64,000 bases of DNA from Amycolatopsis anabasis (lineage in GTDB: Bacteria > Actinomycetota > Actinomycetes > Mycobacteriales > Pseudonocardiaceae). A program made the translations under genes and the position numbers. The notes under the pieces are model-generated. The model was not told the origin of the DNA. It saw nothing but the letters and a program-made list of their open reading frames with translations, and ran no database searches. Position 1 is the first letter of the stretch; each line of letters begins with the position of its first letter. Where the stretch lies: NCBI RefSeq assembly GCF_009765355.1, contig NZ_VTHK01000014.1, positions 62,001-126,000 on the forward strand, written 5' to 3'. This document shows, piece after piece, positions 32,725 to 41,554 of the stretch.

Positions 32725-32755
32725 GGGAATGTCTCCTAGGGCTTCAAGAGTGCGG

Positions 32756-32787
32756 CGACGCCGTGACGGGCGCCCGCCACGGCGTCG
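32756..32787 (-). promoter_or_regulatory. 10-bp inverted repeat in the iniB leader
   Basis: CGACGCCGTG (32756-32765) pairs with CACGGCGTCG (32778-32787) across 12 bases. It starts 32 bp upstream of the iniB TTG start, between divergent iniB and the Hsp70-like gene. It may be an operator for the divergently encoded regulator or a leader hairpin. Confidence 0.4.
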
Positions 32788-32989
32788 GCTTCACAAGCTA
32801 GGGAGCCGGGACCCCCACCGGCATCGGGGATCACACCGGGTTGCCTTGAGGTCCACGATGGGGTGAATGTGACCTCTCGATTAGGGGATTAGGGGCTCGG
32901 GTGCGCGTTGACACGGGGTATCCCTTTGTCGCTCCGACTTTGGTAGGAAGAGCCCCACCCGCCGAGCAGACCGCGAAGGAACCGCCCGC

Positions 32990-34261
32990 ATGCCCTATGT
33001 CCTGGGGATTCATCTCGGTCACACGCGGACGACCGTCGCCGTGTGTCGCCGCATGGGTGGCACCTGGGGTGACGCGGAAGTGGTCCCCCTTGCGGGTGGC
33101 GCCCGGTGGATCGACACGGTGCTGCACGTGGCCCCGGACGGCGCCGTGCTCGCCGGGCAGGCGGTCCGGCGGTACCTGAACTCCGAACCCGAACGACTCG
33201 CGAGCGGTTTCCTCGCCCAGGTCGGCGACCCGGTGCCGCTGGTGCTCGGCGAGGACCGGTACCTCGCCGAGGCGCTCGCCGCGACCTTCGCCGGCTGGGT
33301 CGCCGATCTGGTCACCGAGGCCGAGGGCGGCCCCGCCGAACGGATCGTGCTGACCCATCCGGCGGCGTGGGGTCCCCACCGGCGGGGCGCGCTGTACGCC
33401 GCGCTGGACGAGGCGGGGCTGCCCGGGGTGTTGCTGCTGCCCAGCCCGGTCGCCGCCGCCGAGCTGGGGATTCCCGGTGAGCGGCTGGACCCGGGGGCGG
33501 TGCTCGCGGTCTGCCGGATCGGCGGTGAGCACGTCGAGTCCGCGGTCCTGCGGCGGGCCCCGGCCGGGTTCGAACTGCTCGCGCGCGCCGAGAACGCGGT
33601 GCCCCGCGCCGGTAACCGGATCGACGACCTGCTCGTCGAATACGTCCTGGCCGAGGCAGGGGTGGCCGCGCCGGAGCACACGGATCCGGACGCGCGGACC
33701 GCGATGGGCCGGGTGCGCGCGGCCTGCGTCGAGGCCAAGGAACGGCTCTCCCTCGCCCCGGAGGCGATCGTGCCGGTCCCGTTCCCCGGCGGGCGCGGCG
33801 AGGTCCGCCTGACCCGCCCGGAGTTCGAGCACCTCGCCCGGCCGGTGCTGACCGCCGCGGTCGCGCAGTTGCGGCGCCTGGCCGCCCCCGTTCCGGCGGA
33901 CCGGTTCGCGGGTGCCGTGCTGGTCGGCGGCAGCGCGCGGATTCCGCTGGTCGCCGAGCTCGCCGAAGAGGCGTTGAACTGCCGCGTGCTGGTCGACCAC
34001 GATCCGGGCACCGCGGTCGCCCGGGGAGCCGCGCTCGCCGGGCTGCCCCGGATGGCTCCCGAAACCGACCGCGACTCGGCGGTCTCCACCGCGCTCGCGA
34101 CCCGGGATTCCGGGGAACTCGCCCGCGTCGAGGAGGACGAGCTCGGACCGCCACCGCCGCGGCCACCGGTCGAGGTCACCCCGCTCGACCCGCCGAAGAG
34201 ATTCGCGCTGTCGCGCAAGGGCGGAAACCGGACCGAGGAACGAGACGAGGACAGCCGTTGA
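32990..34261 (+). CDS. Hsp70/DnaK-like ATPase domain protein
   Basis: 423 residues. The actin-like ATPase fold of Hsp70 is recognisable: the first phosphate loop YVLGIHLGHTRTTVAVC, VLTHPAAWG (connect 1 region), PSPVAAAELGI, and the second phosphate/adenosine elements VLVGGSARIPLVAEL and DPGTAVARGAALAG. The substrate-binding domain of DnaK is missing; a charged Pro-rich tail takes its place. In this group such truncated Hsp70 proteins are often encoded beside iniB-like genes. ATG at 32990; the stop overlaps the LuxR-regulator start (TTGA). It may be a nucleotide-dependent sensor or chaperone for the iniBAC products (inference). Confidence 0.75.
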   Translation: MPYVLGIHLGHTRTTVAVCRRMGGTWGDAEVVPLAGGARWIDTVLHVAPDGAVLAGQAVRRYLNSEPERLASGFLAQVGDPVPLVLGEDRYLAEALAATFAGWVADLVTEAEGGPAERIVLTHPAAWGPHRRGALYAALDEAGLPGVLLLPSPVAAAELGIPGERLDPGAVLAVCRIGGEHVESAVLRRAPAGFELLARAENAVPRAGNRIDDLLVEYVLAEAGVAAPEHTDPDARTAMGRVRAACVEAKERLSLAPEAIVPVPFPGGRGEVRLTRPEFEHLARPVLTAAVAQLRRLAAPVPADRFAGAVLVGGSARIPLVAELAEEALNCRVLVDHDPGTAVARGAALAGLPRMAPETDRDSAVSTALATRDSGELARVEEDELGPPPPRPPVEVTPLDPPKRFALSRKGGNRTEERDEDSR

Positions 34262-36720
34262 GCCAGCGTGTGGCCGCTTCACCCGAGTTGATCCTGGACG
34301 AGCCGACCGCGCGGCTGTGCGACGACGTCGCGCGCGGCCGGCTCACCCCGGTGCGCCTCGCGGTCGTCGCTCCCGGCGAATACGGCAAGACCGCGCTGCT
34401 CGACCACCTCGAGCGCGGCTGCGCCGCGAACGGCGTGCCGGTCGTCCGGTTCGGCGCCGGCCGGGATGCCGGGGAGCCCGCCCTGGTCCTGGTCGACGAC
34501 GCCCACGCGCTCGACGACGGCGCGCTCGGCGACCTGCTGCGGCTGGCCGCCGACGACCGGACCGGCCTGGTGGTCGCGGCCCGCCCGCGGCCCCGGCCCG
34601 CCCTGCTCGGTGAGTTGCTCAGCCGCCTGCGCGCGCAGGTCGTGCTGCGCCGCTTCGACCGGGCCCAGCTCGACGCCTACCTGGCCGGGACGCCCGGGCT
34701 GCCGCCGGGGACGGCGGAATTCGTGTCCGCGCAGACCGGTGGCGTCCCCGGGCTGGTGCACCGCGTGGTGAGCGCGCTCGGCGACCGGCTGGAGCTCCCG
34801 GGCGCCGCGCTGGCAGGGCTCGGACACGAACTCGATCGCGTCGAACCGGACACGTTGCGCTTCCTGCTGGCCGCGGAGGCGGGGGCCGGACTGGATCTGG
34901 ACGCGGTGAGCGTGCTGCTCGACCGCAAACCCGACGACGTGGGCGAGGTGCTCGACGCGGCGCGCGCGACCGGCCTGTTCGGGCCGGACGGCACGTTGCT
35001 GCCGATCGGCGCGGCCGCGCTGCGGGCGCTCGTCCCCGCCGAGCGGCGCACGGCGATACGGCACCGGCTGACCGAGCTCCAGCTCGACCGCGGCGGCCCG
35101 GTGCTGGCGATGGTCCGGCCGTGGCTGGAAACCGGATTCTCCGGGCCGAGTGCGGGCCGCGCGTTCCAGGCCGCGGCCGGTGAGGCCCTGGCGGAGGATC
35201 CCGCGCTGGCCGCGCGGCTGTTCGAGGCCGCGGTGTCGGCGGGGGTGCCGGTCACCGCGGTCGGCGCGCGCTGGGCCGAGGCGGCCGCGCTGTCCGGTGA
35301 CCTGGACACCGCGCTGCGCCTCGCGGATCAGGTGATCGCGACCGCCGAGGCCGCCGATCGGGCGGACGCGGCCCGGGTCGCCGCGACCGCGCTCGCCCAT
35401 CGCGGCCAGCTGGCCCGCAGCGCGGAACTGCAGCAGTGGGCCGGGGGTGGCCAGTCGCGGGCGTTCGCCGCGATCGGGCTGATCGGCACCGGCCGCCTCG
35501 CCGAGGCCCGGGCCGCCCTGGAAACGTCTACTGTGGACGAACCACCGACACTGCTGGCCGGTGCGCTGTCGGCCACCGCGCAGGGCGTGCTGGATTCGGT
35601 CACCGGCACACCCACCGAGGCGCTGTCCACATTGGTCAGTTCGGCGGAGATGCTGGAACCGGTCGGCCGGTCGTTGCTGCTGCCGGACAGCCCCGCCGCG
35701 CTGGCCGCGCTGGTCGCCCTGCACTGCGGCGAACTCGCCATCGCCGAACCGGTGCTGGAACGCGCGGTCGCCGCGGGCACCGGCGCCGGAGCGCTGACCG
35801 CCCGCCATCGCCTGCTGCTGGCCTGGATCGCCCTGATCCGGGGCGACGCGTCCCTCGCGGGTGGGCGGCTCGCGGCCGCCGGGCCGGACCTGACGCCGCG
35901 GGACTGGCTGTTCGCGGTCGCGTGCGAGGTGGGGCTGGCCCGCCGGACCAGCGATCTCGGCGCGCTGCGCCAGATCTGGGGCCAGGCGTGCGAGGCGGTG
36001 ATCCGGCACCGGGTCGATCTGTTCACCATCGTGGCGTTCGGGGAATTCGCCGTCGCGGCGGCCCGGCTCGAGGACAGCGATCGCCTCGCGCCGCATCTGA
36101 AGCAGGCGCACGATCTGGTGCGCGCCCTGGGCGATCCGCCGCTGTGGTCGACCCCGCTGCACTGGAGCGGCCTGCACGCGGCGATCATCGCCGAACGGCC
36201 GGGCGAGGCCGAAGAACATGTGAAAGCGTTGGCGGGCAACGCTTCGGCCGGACCGTACTTCGCGGCGACGGCCACCGCGGCGGGCTGCTGGCTCAAGGTG
36301 CTCGCGGGCGACGTCGATCCGGACGAGGTCGAGGCGGCCGCGCGCGGGCTGCGCGGCGCCGGGCTGTGGTGGGACGGCGCGCGGCTGGCCGGGCAGGCGG
36401 CGATCCGGACCTCCGACCGCAAGGCGATGCTGGCCCTGCTGGACTGCGCCCGGATGCTGCAGGGGCCCTCGGCGCCGGCCGCGGAGCCCGGGGGAGTGGA
36501 CGACGTTTCGGGCATGGCGCGGCTCAGCGAACGCGAACTCCAGGTCGCGCGGCTGGTGGTCGACGGCCTCACCTACAAGCAGGTCGGCGCCCGGCTGTTC
36601 ATCTCCGCCAAGACCGTGGAACACCACATGGCCCGGATGCGGCAACGGCTCGGCGCCACCAGCCGCGGTGAGCTCCTCGCCCAGCTGCGCTCCCTACTCG
36701 GCGAGCGCCCGGGAGCGTGA
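34258..36720 (+). CDS. iniR: Large LuxR-family regulator, IniR-like
   Basis: 820 residues. The N-terminal AAA/STAND-type ATPase has a degenerate Walker A (APGEYGKTALLDHL) and a Walker B ALVLVDDAHAL; the middle is TPR-like helical; the C-terminal LuxR helix-turn-helix starts at about 755 (LSERELQVARLVVDGLTYKQ and KTVEHHMARMRQRLGA). Length, architecture and position opposite iniB correspond to IniR of M. tuberculosis, the activator of iniBAC. The start is TTG at 34258 (GAGG seven bases upstream), overlapping the Hsp70-like stop; GTG at 34270 is an alternative. The product should switch on iniBAC in response to an envelope or sugar signal; the ligand is unknown here. Confidence 0.72.
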   Translation: MSQRVAASPELILDEPTARLCDDVARGRLTPVRLAVVAPGEYGKTALLDHLERGCAANGVPVVRFGAGRDAGEPALVLVDDAHALDDGALGDLLRLAADDRTGLVVAARPRPRPALLGELLSRLRAQVVLRRFDRAQLDAYLAGTPGLPPGTAEFVSAQTGGVPGLVHRVVSALGDRLELPGAALAGLGHELDRVEPDTLRFLLAAEAGAGLDLDAVSVLLDRKPDDVGEVLDAARATGLFGPDGTLLPIGAAALRALVPAERRTAIRHRLTELQLDRGGPVLAMVRPWLETGFSGPSAGRAFQAAAGEALAEDPALAARLFEAAVSAGVPVTAVGARWAEAAALSGDLDTALRLADQVIATAEAADRADAARVAATALAHRGQLARSAELQQWAGGGQSRAFAAIGLIGTGRLAEARAALETSTVDEPPTLLAGALSATAQGVLDSVTGTPTEALSTLVSSAEMLEPVGRSLLLPDSPAALAALVALHCGELAIAEPVLERAVAAGTGAGALTARHRLLLAWIALIRGDASLAGGRLAAAGPDLTPRDWLFAVACEVGLARRTSDLGALRQIWGQACEAVIRHRVDLFTIVAFGEFAVAAARLEDSDRLAPHLKQAHDLVRALGDPPLWSTPLHWSGLHAAIIAERPGEAEEHVKALAGNASAGPYFAATATAAGCWLKVLAGDVDPDEVEAAARGLRGAGLWWDGARLAGQAAIRTSDRKAMLALLDCARMLQGPSAPAAEPGGVDDVSGMARLSERELQVARLVVDGLTYKQVGARLFISAKTVEHHMARMRQRLGATSRGELLAQLRSLLGERPGA

Positions 36721-37731
36721 ACGCAGGGGCGCGCCCATCTCGTGCAGGTGGCGCAGCACTTCGCCGTAGGAAGTGAGCAGACCGCACTGGCTGTAGGAGA
36801 TGCCCCGCTGGGCGCAGAACTGGCTGACGATCACCTGCGCGTGCCGCAGGTTCGGGCGCGGCATGTTCGGGAACAGGTGGTGCTCGATCTGGTAGTTCAG
36901 CCCGCCCAGCGCGAAGTCGACCCACCGCCCGCCGCGCACGTTGCGCGAGGTGAGGACCTGCTTGCGCAGGAAGTCCAGGGTGTGGCCGGTGGGCAGGGTG
37001 GGCATGCCCTTGTGGTTGGGGGCGAACGAACATCCCATGTAGACGCCCCAGATTCCCTGGTGCACCACGATGAACACGACGGCCGTCCCGGGCGAGAGCA
37101 CGAGGAAGACCGCGGTGAAGTAGATCCCGAAGTGCGCGAGCAGCAGGCCCGTTTCCAGCAGGCGGGATTTGACCTCGCCCCGCCAGATGGACCGCACGCT
37201 GGAGACGTGCAGGCTGAGCCCTTCCAGCAGGAGCAGCGGGAAGAACAGGTATGCCTGGTGTTTCGCCATCCACCGGAGGAATCCCCGCTTGGCGTGCGCC
37301 TGTTCCCGGGTGAACGCCAGCGCGGGGATGTCCACGTCGGGGTCGGCGTCCTCGTGGTTCGGATTGGCGTGGTGGCGGTTGTGCTGGCCGATCCACCAGC
37401 CGTAGCTGAGGCCGACCAGGCTGCCGTGCGCGAAACCGATCAGGTCGTTGGTGCGGCGGGTCCGGAAGATCTGCTTGTGCCCGGCGTCGTGGCCGATGAA
37501 GGCGAGCTGGGTGAACAGCAGCGCGAAGAAGGCGGCCATGAACAGCTGCCACCACGAATCGCCGATGTGGACGAACGCGACGGCGGCCCCGGCCAGGGCG
37601 AGGAGGTTGAGGCCGATCTTCGTCGCGTAGTAGCCCCAGCGGCGATCGAGCAGCCCGGCGTGCTTGATATGGCGGGACAGCGCCGCGAAGTCGCTGCCCT
37701 TTTCCGGTTGGGTGTGCGGAGCAGCGGTCAT
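36694..37731 (-). CDS. Membrane fatty acid desaturase
   Basis: 345 residues. The three His boxes of membrane di-iron desaturases are present: GHDAGH, QHNRHH and QIEHH, between paired membrane helices (about 45-90 and 190-245). The QxxHH form of the last box and the spacing match the front-end / linoleoyl-CoA desaturase branch, which includes mycobacterial DesA3-like acyl-CoA desaturases. It introduces a double bond into acyl-CoA or lipid chains, using oxygen and an electron donor. No cytochrome b5 domain is fused. ATG at 37731; the 3' end overlaps the iniR-like gene by 27 bp (convergent). Confidence 0.88.
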   Translation of the reverse strand: MTAAPHTQPEKGSDFAALSRHIKHAGLLDRRWGYYATKIGLNLLALAGAAVAFVHIGDSWWQLFMAAFFALLFTQLAFIGHDAGHKQIFRTRRTNDLIGFAHGSLVGLSYGWWIGQHNRHHANPNHEDADPDVDIPALAFTREQAHAKRGFLRWMAKHQAYLFFPLLLLEGLSLHVSSVRSIWRGEVKSRLLETGLLLAHFGIYFTAVFLVLSPGTAVVFIVVHQGIWGVYMGCSFAPNHKGMPTLPTGHTLDFLRKQVLTSRNVRGGRWVDFALGGLNYQIEHHLFPNMPRPNLRHAQVIVSQFCAQRGISYSQCGLLTSYGEVLRHLHEMGAPLRSRSRALAE

Positions 37732-37818
37732 GGGTCGACGGTAGCCGCGCGGTCGTCGTGACAGGTGTCCGTGACGCAAACGTTTCGTACACGATCGGGC
37801 GTGGCAGACTCCCCGGCC

Positions 37819-38562
37819 ATGAGTGGGACGATCCTGGTGCTCGGTGGCCGCAGCGAAATCGGCCTGGCGGTGGCCGCACGTCTGGTCGGCGACGGTTCGC
37901 GGACGGTCGTACTGGCCGCCCGGCGCAGCGGCGACCTGGACGCCGAGGAGAAGACCCTGCGCGAGGCGGGCGCGGCGGAGGTCGCCCGCGTCGAGTTCGA
38001 CGCCGACGACGTGACCGGTCACCGCCCGCTGCTCGACGACGTCGTGGCCCGGTACGGCCCGCTCGACGTCGTGGTCGTCTCCTTCGGCATCCTCGGTGAC
38101 CAGGAGCGCGCGGAACGCGAAGCCGCGCACGCGCTCGCTGTGGTGCACACCGACTACGTCGCGCACGTCGCCGTCCTGACCGAACTGGCGAACCTGTTGC
38201 GGGAACAGGGGAGCGGGCGGCTCGTGGTCTTCTCCTCGGTGGCCGGGGCCCGGGTCCGCCGCGCCAACTACGTCTACGGTTCGGCGAAGGCCGGGCTGGA
38301 CGGATTCGCGAGCGGCCTGGCCGACGCGTTGCACGGCAGCGGGGTCCGCCTCCTGCTGGTCCGCCCCGGTTTCGTGATCGGGCGGATGACCGAGGGGATG
38401 ACTCCCGCGCCGTTCTCCAGCACCCCTGACCAGGTCGCCGACGCCACGGTCGCCGCCCTGCGCCGCGGCCGCGACGTGGTGTGGGTGCCGCGCGTGCTGC
38501 GCCCGGTGTTCGCCGCGCTGCGCCTGCTGCCCCGTTCGATCTGGCGGCGCATGCCCCGCTGA
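37819..38562 (+). CDS. dprE2: DprE2-like short-chain dehydrogenase (decaprenylphosphoryl-2-keto-ribose reductase)
   Basis: 247 residues. SDR with the NAD(P)-binding GGRSEIGLAVAARL, active-site Ser in VVFSSVAG and YxxxK in NYVYGSAKAGLDGF. The stretch AGARVRRANYVYGSAKAGLDGF as a whole, and the end LLPRSIWRRMPR, closely resemble mycobacterial DprE2 ([32 protein letters not shown]). With DprE1 it makes decaprenylphosphoryl arabinose, the donor for wall arabinan. No dprE1 lies beside it, so the enzyme may be an orphan copy. ATG at 37819 is chosen for its family-like start; an upstream in-frame start exists at 37765. Confidence 0.72.
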   Translation: MSGTILVLGGRSEIGLAVAARLVGDGSRTVVLAARRSGDLDAEEKTLREAGAAEVARVEFDADDVTGHRPLLDDVVARYGPLDVVVVSFGILGDQERAEREAAHALAVVHTDYVAHVAVLTELANLLREQGSGRLVVFSSVAGARVRRANYVYGSAKAGLDGFASGLADALHGSGVRLLLVRPGFVIGRMTEGMTPAPFSSTPDQVADATVAALRRGRDVVWVPRVLRPVFAALRLLPRSIWRRMPR

Positions 38563-38613
38563 CTCACCGGTGGTGGACGGATTCCACCGTGCACAGGTGC
38601 GGGTCGTGCTCGC

Positions 38614-38787
38614 GTGGATGTTGGCCGGGGTGAACCCGGGCACGTGCCGCGGCACGGATTCGGTCGCGTGCTCCAGCAGGGCGACGAGTTCGCCCGCTTT
38701 CCCCGGCGCGGGCTGGCCGGAATCTCGGCCGCCGACCGGGCGAAGCTGGAGATCCTGCTCACCCGCCGCGCCGAGAACCTCAAATAG
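38614..38787 (+). pseudogene. Possible remnant of a coding region between DprE2-like and MFS genes
   Basis: A 57-codon open frame in the otherwise unexplained gap. It reads GRVLQQGDEFARFPRRGLAG followed by ISAADRAKLEILLTRRAENL, which has protein-like composition, and its end resembles the C-terminal helix of MarR-type regulators. The start of such a protein is missing and there is no ribosome site. It is offered as a remnant or small protein, not a firm gene. Confidence 0.25.
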
Positions 38788-38820
38788 TTGTACAGTGCTA
38801 ACTGTTATAGACGTACAACT
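38786..38820. promoter_or_regulatory. Inverted repeat AGTTGTAC-N19-GTACAACT, likely operator of the MFS-MarR operon
   Basis: Perfect 8-bp arms at 38786-38793 and 38813-38820, in an AT-rich stretch ending 14 bp before the MFS start. MarR-family genes commonly repress their own operon through such palindromes, and a MarR-type gene is the second gene of this operon. TTATAG at 38805-38810 inside the repeat could be the -10 element. Confidence 0.55.
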
Positions 38821-38834
38821 AATGGGGGTGGCGG

Positions 38835-40241
38835 GTGGCCGAACTCAGCCGTGGCCGCAGGATGCTGGTCCTCGCGATCTGCTGCATGAGCCTGTTCATC
38901 GTCGGACTGGACAACACGATCGTGAACCTGGCCCTGCCCGCGATCCAGCGTGAACTGCACGCTTCGGTGTCGAGTCTGCAGTGGACGATCGACGCCTACA
39001 CGCTGGTGGTGGCGAGCCTGCTGATGGTGTCCGGGGCGACCGCGGACCGGGTCGGGCGGCGGCGGATCTTCCAGATCGGGCTGGGCCTGTTCACCCTGGG
39101 CTCGCTGCTGTGCAGCCTGGCGCCGAACATCGGGCTGCTGATCGTGTTCCGGATGGTGCAGGCGGTCGGCGGCTCGATGCTCAACCCGGTGGCGATGTCG
39201 ATCATCGTGAACACGTTCACCGAACCGAAGGAACGGGCCCGCGCGATCGGCATCTGGGGCGGTGTGGTCGGCCTGAGCATGGCGCTCGGCCCGGTCGTCG
39301 GCGGCACCCTGGTCGACGCGATCGGCTGGCGGTCGATCTTCTGGATCAACGTGCCGATCGGGGTCGCCGCGGCGGCGCTCACCGCGGCGTTCGTGCCGGA
39401 ATCGCGGGCCGCCCGCGCACGCCGGATGGACCCGGTCGGCCAGGTGCTGGTCATGGTGCTGCTGGCCGGGGTGACCTACGGGATCATCGAAGGCCCGAAG
39501 CTGGGCTGGGGTTCGGCGCCGATCCTCGGCTGCTTCGCGCTCGCCGTCCTCGCCCTGGCCGGGATCGTGCGGCAGGGAAGGCGGCATCCGGAGCCGATGC
39601 TGGACCTGCGGTTCTTCGGCAGCGTCCCGTTCTCCGGGGCGACGCTCCTGGCGATCTGCGGATTCGCCGCGCTCGCCGGGTTCCTCTTCCTCAACACGCT
39701 GTACCTGCAGAACGTCCGCGACCTGTCCGCATTGGAAGCCGGGTTGTTCACCCTGCCGATGGCGGCGATGACCGCGGTGTTCGCCCCGCTGTCCGGGCGG
39801 ATCGTCGGCGCACGCGGGCCGCGGCTGCCGCTGCTGATCGCCGGGACGGGCATCGCGGTCAGCGGCGCCCTGCTCGCGACGACCGGACCGGACACGCCGA
39901 CCGCGCTGCTCCTGACCGCCTACCTGGTGTTCGGCATAGGGTTCGGCATGCTCAACGCACCGATCACCAACGCCGCGGTATCCGGTATGCCCCGTTCCCA
40001 GGCCGGGGTGGCCGCGGGGCTGGCATCCACGAGCCGTCAGGTGGGGACCGGGCTCGGGGTGGCCGTGGTCGGACTGGTGGTCGCCACGAGCGAGGTCGGC
40101 TGGCTGATCGTGACCGGCTGCGGGGTGGCCGTACTGGGGCTCGGGCTCCTCACCACCGGCCGGTGGGCGAAGGGAACCGCCGAGCGGGCGGCGCGGCATT
40201 TCGTCTGCGAGCCGCCGAAGGTCACGGTGGGCGCGGCGTGA
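38835..40241 (+). CDS. MFS drug exporter, DHA2 (EmrB/QacA-like, 14 TM)
   Basis: 468 residues with 14 predicted membrane helices. The first helix carries the DHA2 motif LDNTIVNLALPAIQREL, the loop after helix 2 the MFS motif A DRVGRRRIFQIG, and helix 5 the antiporter motif GVVGLSMALGPVVGG. It should export a hydrophobic compound in exchange for protons. GTG at 38835 follows GGGGGTGG; the stop overlaps the start of the MarR gene (GTGA), so exporter and regulator are co-translated. The substrate is unknown. Confidence 0.9.
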   Translation: MAELSRGRRMLVLAICCMSLFIVGLDNTIVNLALPAIQRELHASVSSLQWTIDAYTLVVASLLMVSGATADRVGRRRIFQIGLGLFTLGSLLCSLAPNIGLLIVFRMVQAVGGSMLNPVAMSIIVNTFTEPKERARAIGIWGGVVGLSMALGPVVGGTLVDAIGWRSIFWINVPIGVAAAALTAAFVPESRAARARRMDPVGQVLVMVLLAGVTYGIIEGPKLGWGSAPILGCFALAVLALAGIVRQGRRHPEPMLDLRFFGSVPFSGATLLAICGFAALAGFLFLNTLYLQNVRDLSALEAGLFTLPMAAMTAVFAPLSGRIVGARGPRLPLLIAGTGIAVSGALLATTGPDTPTALLLTAYLVFGIGFGMLNAPITNAAVSGMPRSQAGVAAGLASTSRQVGTGLGVAVVGLVVATSEVGWLIVTGCGVAVLGLGLLTTGRWAKGTAERAARHFVCEPPKVTVGAA

Positions 40242-40642
40242 GCGAGGAACTCGCCGCCCGGGTCTGGCTGCGCATGCGCGAGGTGGTCCTGGAGCAGCAC
40301 GACCGCCGCAAGGAGGTCGCCGACACGCTCGGCATGAGCTTCATCCGGACCAAGGCGCTGCGCCGGATCGCCCGCGGCCCGCTCACCATGCGCGAACTGA
40401 CCGATGAGCTCGTCACCGATCGCCCGTACACCACGGTGATCGTGGACGATCTGGAGCGGCGCGGGCTGGTCACCCGGACCGAGCACCCGGAGGACCGGCG
40501 CCGCAAGATCGTCGCGGTCACCCCGGCCGGCGCGGCGGCGGCCGAGCGGGCGAACCGTGTCCTCGCCCAACCGCCGGATCCACTGCGGACCCTGGACCCC
40601 GCGGATCTCGCCGCGCTGCACGAGATCCTGGGGAAGCTCTAA
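40238..40642 (+). CDS. MarR-family transcriptional regulator
   Basis: 134 residues with the winged-helix MarR core: GPLTMRELTDELVTDRPYTT (recognition helix region), VDDLERRGLVTRTEHPEDRR (helix plus wing tip) and KIVAVTPAGAAA. It probably represses the exporter gene with which it overlaps by 4 bp, acting at the palindrome at 38786-38820, and is released by an exporter substrate. GTG start at 40238. The stop overlaps the convergent secreted-protein gene by 4 bp. Confidence 0.87.
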   Translation: MSEELAARVWLRMREVVLEQHDRRKEVADTLGMSFIRTKALRRIARGPLTMRELTDELVTDRPYTTVIVDDLERRGLVTRTEHPEDRRRKIVAVTPAGAAAAERANRVLAQPPDPLRTLDPADLAALHEILGKL

Positions 40643-41481
40643 CCGCGGCGCAACCGCCAGGTCTTGCTGTCGAAGGCCACGCAGACTCCCGGCGACAGCA
40701 CGACGACCCGCAGCGTGCCGTCGCGTTCGTCGTAGTCGATGCCCTCGGCCTCGAAGTTCCCGCCGCAGGCGCTCTTGAGCGGTAGCTGGCCGAGCGCGGT
40801 GACGTGCGCGGACACGTCCGCGTTGCCGAGCGGTCCGGCGAGATCCACCTGCAGCAAGGGTTTCGTGATGCCGAACAGCTTCCCGTCCGGATCGTCCGAA
40901 GAGCACAGCAACCGGGTCGCGGTCAGGAAATCGCACCCCTGGATGTCCCGGACCTGGTGGTCCAGCCGGATCGCGGACGCGTACGGGAGATTGGCGTCCG
41001 GATTGGTGAACGCGATACCGGGTGCGGGATGCACCAGCAGGCGATCCATGGTGCCCCATTCGCCCGCCACCAGCCAGCGCCCGTCCGGCGACACCGCGGC
41101 GAAGGAGTTGTTGCCGGCCTCCCACGGTTCCAGCGCATGGGTGTATTCGGCCCAGGAACCGTCCGGCGCCTGCACGCGGAACAGCTTGGGGCCGCGGTCG
41201 TCCCGCTGGTACGGCTCGATGTAGTAACCCAGCGCCGAACCGGGGTCGCCGACGTGGTTCCAGCCGCGCGCGGAGATTCCGGCGGGAATGGTGCCGATTC
41301 CGGTGTAGCGGACGGACGTGCCGTCCGGCCGGACCACCGTGGCCAGTCCCTGGCTCTCGTCCAGCGGGCGTGCCCGGTCCGAACCGACCGGCGTCCAGGC
41401 GTCCGCCGCGTGCGCGGCGACCGGTGAGAGCAGCACCGACGCGACCACCGCCAGCGTGGCCAGGAATCCCTTGGCGCGCAT
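40639..41481 (-). CDS. Secreted protein, beta-propeller-like, unknown function
   Basis: 280 residues. A signal peptide (GFLATLAVVASVLLSPVAAHA) is followed by a domain with strand-like repeats such as NSFAAVSPDGRWLVAGEWGT, ATRLLCSSDDPDGKLFGITK and GIDYDERDGTLRVVVLSPG, which look like propeller blades; there are four Cys in the mature part. I do not recognise a family with known function. ATG at 41481 is followed upstream by the dre-like palindrome, so the gene may respond to amino-sugar supply. It diverges from the Ser/Thr kinase gene. Confidence 0.65.
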   Translation of the reverse strand: MRAKGFLATLAVVASVLLSPVAAHAADAWTPVGSDRARPLDESQGLATVVRPDGTSVRYTGIGTIPAGISARGWNHVGDPGSALGYYIEPYQRDDRGPKLFRVQAPDGSWAEYTHALEPWEAGNNSFAAVSPDGRWLVAGEWGTMDRLLVHPAPGIAFTNPDANLPYASAIRLDHQVRDIQGCDFLTATRLLCSSDDPDGKLFGITKPLLQVDLAGPLGNADVSAHVTALGQLPLKSACGGNFEAEGIDYDERDGTLRVVVLSPGVCVAFDSKTWRLRRG

Positions 41482-41528
41482 CCCGCTCCTCCACCCGCGC
41501 GGTGTCGTATGTGAGCGGTCTTCACGTT

Positions 41529-41546
41529 ATGTGGTCTAGACCATAT
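41529..41546. promoter_or_regulatory. DasR-type dre palindrome
   Basis: ATGTGGTCTAGACCATAT contains the perfect 12-bp palindrome TGGTCTAGACCA (41532-41543), the core of the DasR-responsive element of the GntR-family regulator that reads N-acetylglucosamine/glucosamine phosphate in streptomycetes and relatives. It lies between the divergent secreted-protein and kinase genes, 48 bp from the former start. Confidence 0.6.
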
Positions 41547-41554
41547 GGGTCAAG

